The translations under genes were made by a program, and so were the position numbers. Positions 1 through 5,329 of a stretch of 5,329 bases of DNA are shown here, piece by piece (the first letter of the stretch is position 1; each line of letters starts with the position of its first letter). Under the pieces are notes generated by a model. That model saw only the letters and a list, made by a program, of their open reading frames with translations. It had not been told where the DNA came from and ran no database searches. The stretch covers positions 10,210 through 15,538 of the forward strand of contig PBHS01000038.1 in assembly GCA_002719575.1 (NCBI GenBank). The letters are read 5' to 3'. The DNA is from Gammaproteobacteria bacterium. Its GTDB lineage: Bacteria > Pseudomonadota > Gammaproteobacteria > Pseudomonadales > Pseudohongiellaceae.

Positions 1-1115
1 ACTAAAGCGGCGTAGGCGTCCTTTTGAGCCTCATCAGCGCTGTATGAGCCATTTCGGTCAGGTTGATTCATCGCGGTGAGTGACAGTTTTACCGCATCTT
101 CCGCATATCCTGCCAATATGAGGAAGCTTGCGCTGACCAAAAAGTGCTCAGCCCTGTTCATCACGTTGACGATGGGGTTCTGCTGCTCTCGCCAAATCAG
201 CATTCGCTCGAGGGCATTGTGCGCCTCATCGAATCGCCCCTGATTAAGGGTCAGGTATAAGGTGTAAATCCAGGGATCAGCAACGCTGTCGGGATTGAGA
301 TACTTAGTCGCCCTTTTTAGGTACTCTTCCGCCCGGTCGATCTCTAAAAGGCTTAGTGCGACCTCGGAGGCATTAGTTAGATACACCGTGTCTGTGTCGC
401 TGGAGGACACCTGGCGCGGATTCTGCTCATTGATAGCGCGATCACAAGCGCTCGGTGAGGTCACGGGAGTCAGACTCGCCAAGTCTGCTGCACAAATGGT
501 ATTCCAGGCTCTGGCGCGTGCCATCGGGTCTGTCTCGCTCTCGAGCACCTTCCTGGCACTTATGCGAGCAGCCTCATACTGCTTGAGCTTAATCAGCGGC
601 CATCCTCTGAAGGATTCTACGTCCTGACCGTAGACTGTTTCTAACCGCTGCAGGTATTCAAGCGAGATAATTTGCTCTCCCATCAATTGATGTACATAGC
701 TCAACTGGCTGATTGTCAGGAAGTGCCATTGTAGATTGCCCGATGCAAGTGATTGTTCGAGTGTTTGATAGGGCATAAGTTGCTCGGCTCGAAGAAGATG
801 ATAGAGCGCCCGTGGCATATTGCCCTCTCTGGTCAACAGCACCTCGGCGAGAGCGAATTGCGCGGCGGGAGATTTGGGTTCTGCGCGAACCCATTGTTCG
901 CTGAGTTCTCTTGCTCTTGCGTTTTCTCGGAGATTGAGAGCGTCGCATATCCCCAGTGCTCTGGGATCTCCAACATCAGTAAATCCGAAGCAAGGGGGTT
1001 TCTGAAGCGCCGCTGTAAGCTCCTCAAGTCCGAAGTCATCCTGGGCGGACACCTGCAGCGCCACACAACAGAAGCACAGTATGCGAGGGACTCGAAAGAA
1101 CTTCCCTAAAAGCAT
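1..1115 (-). CDS. Exported TPR-like helical-repeat protein, C-terminus cut by the window edge
   Basis: The minus strand is open for 371 complete codons from the ATG at 1115-1113 to the left edge, with no stop. The start is a classic export signal: basic residues (K5, R8, R11), a hydrophobic core at about 12-22 and a likely signal peptidase I site after A24 (VSA-QDD). No lipobox fits. The mature part is mostly amphipathic helix pairs with TPR-like signatures, for example around residues 85-113 (AEVLLTREG, then RALYHLLRAEQLMP), 178-192, 250-275 (RAEEYLKRATKYLNP) and 294-306 (RFDEAHNALERML). TPR proteins are usually protein-binding scaffolds, so an envelope scaffold or adaptor is plausible, but I do not recognise a named family. 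The mature visible part has four cysteines in two close pairs (C42/C57, C208/C224). The start overlaps the MoxR stop by one base, implying translational coupling. The coding call is firm. The TPR assignment is moderate and the function unknown. Confidence 0.85.
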   Translation of the reverse strand, partial: MLLGKFFRVPRILCFCCVALQVSAQDDFGLEELTAALQKPPCFGFTDVGDPRALGICDALNLRENARARELSEQWVRAEPKSPAAQFALAEVLLTREGNMPRALYHLLRAEQLMPYQTLEQSLASGNLQWHFLTISQLSYVHQLMGEQIISLEYLQRLETVYGQDVESFRGWPLIKLKQYEAARISARKVLESETDPMARARAWNTICAADLASLTPVTSPSACDRAINEQNPRQVSSSDTDTVYLTNASEVALSLLEIDRAEEYLKRATKYLNPDSVADPWIYTLYLTLNQGRFDEAHNALERMLIWREQQNPIVNVMNRAEHFLVSASFLILAGYAEDAVKLSLTAMNQPDRNGSYSADEAQKDAYAAL

Positions 1116-1117
1116 TA
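1113..1117 (-). promoter_or_regulatory. TAATG stop-start overlap coupling moxR to the TPR gene
   Basis: On the minus strand the MoxR stop TAA (1117-1115) shares its last A with the ATG (1115-1113) of the downstream exported protein. The nearest Shine-Dalgarno-like element is GGAG at 1131-1128, twelve bases before the ATG, which is long spacing. Termination-reinitiation by the same ribosomes is therefore the likely way the downstream gene is translated. This supports the start choice for the TPR gene and a linked supply of both proteins. Confidence 0.8.
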
Positions 1118-2170
1118 GGGTAAGGTGCTCCGTGCAAGCTGTTCCATTGGGGCCTGCATGCAATCGCTGAATACTTTTTCTTTGTCTGTCACCCCCGGAG
1201 CCAATTCAACGCGGTGCCCTAAAACCCGTGGCAGGAGCATTCCAATGTCGTCTGCGCTGACATAATTCCTGCGCTGCAGAGCGGCAGCAACCTGCAGTGC
1301 GGGTAACATGAGAACCAAGCTGCGCGTGGAGTTGCCTTGCAGAACTCTGTCGTCAGCTCTCAGCTTTCTTGAGATATCTACCAAGCAGGCTCTAATCGCC
1401 GGATGAATGTTTACGCCATCTTCAATGGCCTTTCGGGCAGATAGCACTTGCCGCCGGGTAACGAATTCACCGGTCAGTTTGTGATCCCTGCGTTCAATGT
1501 AGGTTTCAAGCACGCTCATTTCGGCATCACGGTCGATGTGTTCCATGGTGATTTTGAACAGAAAGCGATCTAGCTGGGGTGTTGGTAGTGGATAGGTGCC
1601 CACAAGATCAAGCGGGTTTTGTGTCGCTATTACAAAAAATAATTCATCCAGCAGGTATGTCGTGTTATCGACAGTTATCTGCTTTTCCCCCATGGCTTCC
1701 AGCATCGCTGACTGAACTTTTGGTGAAGTTCGGTTTATTTCGTCTGCCAAAACGATATGGGCGAAAAGTGGGCCTGGGCGAAAATGAAAAGCGTTGGAAT
1801 TCGAATCAAAAACAGGCACACCGGTAACGTCTGAGGGAAGCAGGTCAGGCGTGAATTGTATCCTCCTAAATGGAGCAAAAGTCTTCTCTTCAGTGTTCTT
1901 TTCCGATTTGATGGCTTCGCCTAATGCTTTTGCCAAGGTGGTTTTCCCAGACCCCGGGAAATCCTCCAACAGAACATGTCCACCGGCGACCAAAGCGATG
2001 ACCGTCAGATCAATCACATCATCCCTGCCGAGCACCTGCTTTTTGACTGAATCTGTCAGTGTGTGCAGAATCGAGATGGCTTGCGCCAGATTCAGATCGG
2101 CCGCTGGCTTGCCGGAAACGGCATCCGCGGATGGATCGGTCTTCAAATCTAGGGACAATTCTTGGGGCAT
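1115..2170 (-). CDS. MoxR-family AAA+ ATPase
   Basis: A 351-residue protein of the usual MoxR length (about 300-350). The motifs appear in order: Walker A at about 71-78 (DFPGSGKTT, lysine K76), the MoxR signature FRRIQFTPDLLPSDVTG at about 101-117, Walker B IVLADEINRTSPK at about 139-151 (D143, E144), sensor 1 ATQNP at about 182-186, then GTYPLPTPQLDRF at about 191-203, and a C-terminal lid with GNSTRS at about 279-284 and VLGHRVEL near 316-323. MoxR proteins are cytoplasmic ATP-driven chaperones that usually work with vWA-type or DUF58 partners. All key catalytic residues look intact. The first 30 residues are a low-conservation polar leader. The ATG at 2170-2168 is preferred over an in-frame TTG at 2176 because GGA at 2180-2178 is seven bases from the ATG but only one from the TTG. 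It follows the TgpA-like gene after 43 bp and overlaps the TPR gene by one base. Family assignment is very secure; the substrate is unknown. Confidence 0.96.
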   Translation of the reverse strand: MPQELSLDLKTDPSADAVSGKPAADLNLAQAISILHTLTDSVKKQVLGRDDVIDLTVIALVAGGHVLLEDFPGSGKTTLAKALGEAIKSEKNTEEKTFAPFRRIQFTPDLLPSDVTGVPVFDSNSNAFHFRPGPLFAHIVLADEINRTSPKVQSAMLEAMGEKQITVDNTTYLLDELFFVIATQNPLDLVGTYPLPTPQLDRFLFKITMEHIDRDAEMSVLETYIERRDHKLTGEFVTRRQVLSARKAIEDGVNIHPAIRACLVDISRKLRADDRVLQGNSTRSLVLMLPALQVAAALQRRNYVSADDIGMLLPRVLGHRVELAPGVTDKEKVFSDCMQAPMEQLARSTLP

Positions 2171-2213
2171 AGTCAAATCCGGGATAAATGAAGATATATT
2201 GGATACCTAGCGC
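2171..2213 (-). other. 43-bp gap between the transglutaminase-like gene and moxR
   Basis: This is the largest non-coding stretch in the window. It is AT-rich in the middle (ATATATC, then TTCATTTATC on the minus strand) and holds the moxR ribosome-binding element at its downstream end. I see no hairpin followed by a T-run that would act as a terminator. There is also no paired -35/-10 combination I would defend, so read-through from the upstream gene is expected. Confidence 0.6.
2178..2180 (-). promoter_or_regulatory. Short Shine-Dalgarno deciding the moxR start
   Basis: GGA on the minus strand lies seven bases before the ATG at 2170. The alternative TTG at 2176 would leave only one base of spacing. 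The element is short, so it supports the start choice but does not prove it. Confidence 0.5.
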
Positions 2214-4352
2214 TCACCGTGTGAATGCCCAGGAATACGGATTAATAAGGGCAAAGGCCAGACGCCAGGTCGGCGTGTTTTCGCTCACCTCTTTCGCGAC
2301 AGCGCGCCGAAATTTGGCCCAATTAACATTGCTGGTGTGCCGATTTTTACCTAACGAATATTCAAGATGAATCTTGGTAGCGGTTTGAATTGTGGGTGAG
2401 GTATTTGCCGCTCGCGCGGCAAAGTGCTCTCGACTTTCGCCATAATTGCGAGTGACTCCGACTGCGGACAGTTGATCCAATATTGCCCGGTAGGCGAGCT
2501 GCCCTCGCTTTTCGGCACTGCAAAACCTCGGTGTTAAACAGCGATAGACACGGATGACGTAGCCAAGGAACAGAATACCCAGTGCGATGGCTGCGATCAC
2601 AGTCAGAAAAGACCTGATTCCAAACAGGCCTTCTCGTTTAGAATCCATAAACTCTGTGTAGGAAGTATCGTCTCTTAGCATATCTCCCAACAGCTGTTGC
2701 AACTCATTTTGTGGATCAGTAGACATATCGACAAGCGTTTTTTGAGGGGCCGGGTCTACAATTACCCATCCTACATCCTTGAAATAGACTTCTGGCCAGG
2801 CATGTCCGTGGACAGCCTGAATGAGCAGGGCGGACCCTCCAGCGCGATTTGAGGCAGGTACGGAGTACCCAATGCCCACTCTGGCAGGAATTCCAAGACT
2901 CCGATACAAATATGTCGCAGCGAAGGAGAAGTGCATGCAATAGCCAGTAAGATCACCAAACAAAAATGAAGCGGCCGGATCTTTCTCGTAGGCGTGACCG
3001 TTTTTTAAACTGTAAATACCATTTTGGTCCAAATAAGCCTTAATTGCCCAGGCTTTGGCAAACGGGTCGTTGGCGTATTCGGGTTTGAGATCGACAACGA
3101 TTGACTCTGCTAGGTCTTGATAACGGGAGTCATCAGGTAACTTCAGATACTCAGCCCTCACAGCATTCGACCAATTCCTGTTTCCAATCTCCCGCCCAAG
3201 CAGGAACTCAAAGTCGTAAGTTGGCGCCCACGACGTTGTATTGTAAGTCCGTTTAAATCGTGAATCATTGGGATTAATTGTGTTGGAGTAAGTCACCGGG
3301 CTTTCAAGACCAAAAGGATTGCGGTGCGGAATCAACATGCCGACAGTGGTTTGCACTTGCTTGTGCTGGTCTTCTGCCTCAGGTGTAAATTCCGCGGACG
3401 CTTCGGAATCAGTAAACGTGGGAATCAAGTCCAGATCCATACCGTCTCTGGTGCTGTAATCAAGCATGACCCCATTAAACTGGGAGTAAGCCGACTCTCT
3501 GAAGTAATAGGAACCATTAAGTGGTTCATAATCGTTTCGAAAAACGACAACGGCAACGGGAGCTTGTTTGTCTTGTGCAGTATTTTCGCCGTCCCGAAAA
3601 GGGTTCTCTTGTTGCCGGTTGTTGCTTGAGAACTCTTGACCGGTCAGGCCCATATCATCAGTGACGCTTGGGGTCGGCAGCCCGAATAATTGCACGTAGG
3701 CAGCCAGTGAAAGACAGAGCAAGGCAATAACCGTGAAATGATAGGGTAATCGCCTCTGATCGTTCTCGACCATAAGAAGCGCTGACATTGCAATCACTGC
3801 GAAACATCCGATTACCATGAGGATCGTTGCCGGATCGATGCCTCTAATCAAAGCATAATCCCCGATGAAAAAGGGCCTATGAATCATGCCGTTGCGGTGA
3901 GCGGAGAGCGTGATAGTGAATGCAGTGGCGACGAAAAGAATCTCCAGAACACCGCCATACCGGGTTCTGAGAGCAAGGCTGCGCAGCAAGAACGATGCCA
4001 TAAAGCAAATGCCGAACCACAAAAATGCTTCGGCGGAGTTAAATGCGCCGATCGGAGTGAGCAGAGAAGACAGCAAATCAGATTTTACTATTTGACCCGC
4101 TAACCAGTATGTGAGCGCTGAAAGGCCTAGAGTCGAAAGCACGATCGACGAGAGCCGAACTTGATACAGAGGCCTTGCGTTTATCGACTGATCTGCGGAC
4201 AAGCAACCAATGAGACAACCTAGGACAGCGGTAGTGGAGCCACTTTCTACCGTTAGGCTTAGGCTTAGCGCCCAGAAAGCAATGGCAAAGATGACTGCAC
4301 GCAGCATTCCAGGGATTCGCTGAGCAGTATAGTTCGATTCTGAGCTATTCAT
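2214..4352 (-). CDS. TgpA-type inner-membrane transglutaminase-like protein
   Basis: A 712-residue integral membrane protein. The N-terminal part has about six or seven hydrophobic segments (roughly 16-35, 39-53, 67-89, 107-128, 133-151, 174-195, 204-225). A large soluble region follows (about 226-575), expected to be periplasmic, then one more membrane helix near 579-600 and a cytoplasmic tail. The soluble region holds the transglutaminase-like core: GYCMHFSFAA with C472, HGHAWPEVYF with H517, and WVIVDPAP with D533, so the Cys-His-Asp triad appears complete. YYFRESAYSQFNG near 280-292 resembles the YxR...FdG segment that precedes the core in TgpA proteins. The tail at about 615-660 (ILDQLSAVGVTRNYGESREHF) resembles the DUF4129 module at the C-terminus of TgpA-like proteins. 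The likely role is protein or peptide processing at the outer face of the inner membrane; the substrate is unknown. The ATG follows the DUF58 stop after 5 bp. At 712 residues it is somewhat longer than typical TgpA. The family call is secure. The exact subfamily is less so, because overall similarity outside the core looks low. Confidence 0.93.
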   Translation of the reverse strand: MNSSESNYTAQRIPGMLRAVIFAIAFWALSLSLTVESGSTTAVLGCLIGCLSADQSINARPLYQVRLSSIVLSTLGLSALTYWLAGQIVKSDLLSSLLTPIGAFNSAEAFLWFGICFMASFLLRSLALRTRYGGVLEILFVATAFTITLSAHRNGMIHRPFFIGDYALIRGIDPATILMVIGCFAVIAMSALLMVENDQRRLPYHFTVIALLCLSLAAYVQLFGLPTPSVTDDMGLTGQEFSSNNRQQENPFRDGENTAQDKQAPVAVVVFRNDYEPLNGSYYFRESAYSQFNGVMLDYSTRDGMDLDLIPTFTDSEASAEFTPEAEDQHKQVQTTVGMLIPHRNPFGLESPVTYSNTINPNDSRFKRTYNTTSWAPTYDFEFLLGREIGNRNWSNAVRAEYLKLPDDSRYQDLAESIVVDLKPEYANDPFAKAWAIKAYLDQNGIYSLKNGHAYEKDPAASFLFGDLTGYCMHFSFAATYLYRSLGIPARVGIGYSVPASNRAGGSALLIQAVHGHAWPEVYFKDVGWVIVDPAPQKTLVDMSTDPQNELQQLLGDMLRDDTSYTEFMDSKREGLFGIRSFLTVIAAIALGILFLGYVIRVYRCLTPRFCSAEKRGQLAYRAILDQLSAVGVTRNYGESREHFAARAANTSPTIQTATKIHLEYSLGKNRHTSNVNWAKFRRAVAKEVSENTPTWRLAFALINPYSWAFTR

Positions 4353-4357
4353 TGAAT

Positions 4358-5329
4358 TCAGACCTTGCGAAGAAAATTGTCAAAGCTGACTCCGGATTCA
4401 CGATCAACAACCATTGTGGATTCTACTTGCTGACCAATCTCGGTCAATAAATTGAGAAGTTCCTCCCGATTACCAGGTTTTCGTGAGCTGATCTTTGATG
4501 AGATTTGCTCCTTGAACAGGAACGCGTGCCACCACTTTGAAGCCTTTGTTTCCTGCAGACTGTCAGTGGCCAAGACGAGTGAGTAGTGACCCGGGTGGGA
4601 TAAAAAGGTCTTACGTAGATTCTCAAGGTTGGCATGTTGTTCCGCTGCCGCGAATATGATGCAGTGCGCGGGGCGGACGCAACCCGCTTGGTCGAGAAAG
4701 CGATCGAATCCATATGCATGGGGTCGTGACAGCCCTCTGGATCCGGCAATAGCTATCAGTGCTTCGGCATTTTCTGAGACAGGTTTTTCGTAGCCATCTG
4801 CACCAAAGGCCCAGTCTTCACCCAGCGCGCCGCTTTGTATTGCAGCGCGCGCAACGGCAGCCGCAGCTTCGTCGTTTTCACTGGTGAGAAGAAAGGCAAT
4901 GGTACGCTTGTTCTGAGAAACGCTGTGCTCGGGCAGTCGCACGTTGAGTTGTCTGTTTCTTGCATAGACCTTCCACATTATATTCTTAGTCGAATCACCC
5001 GGCGAGTAAGGCCTAATTTCCATGCGGTCACCCTCTGGTTGGCCGCTCAGGTTCGGCATACCATCTTCCGCGGTCATGGAGCGCAGTATAGGCAGCTGTT
5101 TTATGGCATCTAGTTTTGGTAAGGCCTGGCATTGTACTTTTTGGCCCACCTGCCATGAGAATTGACAAAACCCTAAGACATCCTGGACCGAGAACTCTCT
5201 GATCAGTAATTCAGTCAAGCAACGCTTATGCGGGAGGACTTCCTCGCAGAGCCGCTTGTGTTTGCCCAAGCGGGTTCGAGTTTCAATCGAATCGGGAAAG
5301 GTTACCCTCCAGCTTAGCTTGACCAAAGG
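4358..5329 (-). CDS. DUF58 (vWA-like) MoxR-partner protein, N-terminus cut by the window edge
   Basis: The frame is open to the right edge, giving 323 visible residues (residue 1 is the codon at 5329-5327) before the TGA at 4360-4358. The N-terminus, normally with two membrane helices in this family, is missing. The diagnostic DUF58 motif is at about 103-124: EIRPYSPGD, then IMWKVYARNRQLNVR, matching RxYxxGDxxRxIxWxxxAR with K115 where R is usual. Upstream, FSVQDVLGFCQF at about 46-57 matches the DPfGLF segment that precedes it. The remainder (about 141-300) alternates hydrophobic strands and helices as expected for a vWA-like fold (TIAFLLTS, CIIFAAAE, YSLVLATD). The canonical metal-binding DxSxS is not present after the first strand. 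DUF58 proteins are usually encoded next to MoxR and probably serve as its adaptor or client. The first in-window TTG (5326) is not a credible start, because the frame continues upstream of it. Confidence 0.9.
   Translation of the reverse strand, partial: PLVKLSWRVTFPDSIETRTRLGKHKRLCEEVLPHKRCLTELLIREFSVQDVLGFCQFSWQVGQKVQCQALPKLDAIKQLPILRSMTAEDGMPNLSGQPEGDRMEIRPYSPGDSTKNIMWKVYARNRQLNVRLPEHSVSQNKRTIAFLLTSENDEAAAAVARAAIQSGALGEDWAFGADGYEKPVSENAEALIAIAGSRGLSRPHAYGFDRFLDQAGCVRPAHCIIFAAAEQHANLENLRKTFLSHPGHYSLVLATDSLQETKASKWWHAFLFKEQISSKISSRKPGNREELLNLLTEIGQQVESTMVVDRESGVSFDNFLRKV
4363..4366 (-). promoter_or_regulatory. Shine-Dalgarno of the transglutaminase-like gene, inside the DUF58 reading frame
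   Basis: AAGG on the minus strand lies ten bases before the ATG at 4352-4350 and within the last codons of the DUF58 gene. The DUF58 stop TGA (4360-4358) sits between this element and the start, so ribosomes finishing DUF58 end on top of the next initiation site. Confidence 0.5.

Noticed and set aside
295..627. Plus-strand open frame of 110 codons
   Set aside because: It lies entirely opposite the signal-peptide-bearing minus-strand gene, whose frame is open across the whole region and gives TPR-like helices. The plus-strand product is Ser/Ala/Leu/Arg-rich with no recognisable domain.
658..948. Minus-strand open frame of 96 codons, rich in Arg and Ser
   Set aside because: It is out of frame with the 371-codon gene on the same strand, and its composition is typical of a shifted frame.
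753..1109. Plus-strand open frame of 118 codons
   Set aside because: It is antisense to the coding start of the exported protein, and no domain or convincing ribosome-binding site was seen.
1040..1115. Lipoprotein signal in the exported protein because of the cysteines at residues 14, 16 and 17
   Set aside because: The residues before each cysteine (RILC, CFC, FCC) do not fit a lipobox, while VSA-QDD at 22-27 is a good signal peptidase I site.
2168..2176. TTG at 2176 as the moxR start
   Set aside because: Only one base separates it from the GGA element, whereas the ATG two codons later has seven-base spacing.
1794..2210. Plus-strand open frame of 138 codons antisense to moxR
   Set aside because: It overlaps the Walker A and signature region of MoxR on the other strand, whose conservation fully explains the sequence.
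2171..2213. Internal promoter or terminator in the 43-bp gap
   Set aside because: A TATATC-like stretch is present but no -35 partner at suitable spacing stands out, and there is no hairpin with a T-run.

Overview
The window is a single, densely packed, minus-strand gene cluster from a bacterium. It carries four head-to-tail genes with almost no intergenic DNA. Reading in the direction of transcription (high to low coordinates), they are: the C-terminal part of a DUF58 protein (cut by the right edge), a multi-pass membrane transglutaminase-like protein of the TgpA type, a MoxR-family AAA+ ATPase, and an exported TPR-like protein (cut by the left edge). The plus strand holds no convincing gene. 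Its open frames are shadows of these four.

The organism cannot be fixed from sequence alone. The base composition looks balanced (roughly 50% GC by eye), Shine-Dalgarno elements are short, and the MoxR/DUF58/TgpA trio is well known in Proteobacteria. A Gram-negative, probably a gammaproteobacterium, is the best guess, held with low confidence. The predicted exported TPR protein with paired cysteines fits an oxidising periplasm.

Layout. Positions 5329-4358 encode a DUF58 protein whose start lies outside the window. Positions 4352-2214 encode a 712-residue membrane transglutaminase with an apparently complete Cys-His-Asp triad (C472, H517, D533). Positions 2170-1115 encode a 351-residue MoxR ATPase with intact nucleotide-binding motifs. 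Positions 1115-1 encode at least 371 residues of a signal-peptide-bearing helical-repeat protein whose start overlaps the MoxR stop in a TAATG junction. The gaps are 5 bp (DUF58 to TgpA-like), 43 bp (TgpA-like to MoxR, from the preferred ATG) and a 1-bp overlap (MoxR to TPR), so one polycistronic message is likely. Its promoter and terminator both lie outside the window.

How the parts may work together. In the known families, MoxR ATPases act as chaperones or remodelling motors, DUF58 proteins have a vWA-like fold and are the usual genetic partners of MoxR, and TgpA is an inner-membrane protein with a periplasmic transglutaminase-like domain. The cluster therefore reads as an envelope-associated MoxR system. 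Two points stand out: MoxR lies third instead of first, and a translationally coupled exported TPR protein with two cysteine pairs is added as a likely fourth component. Its function is unknown.
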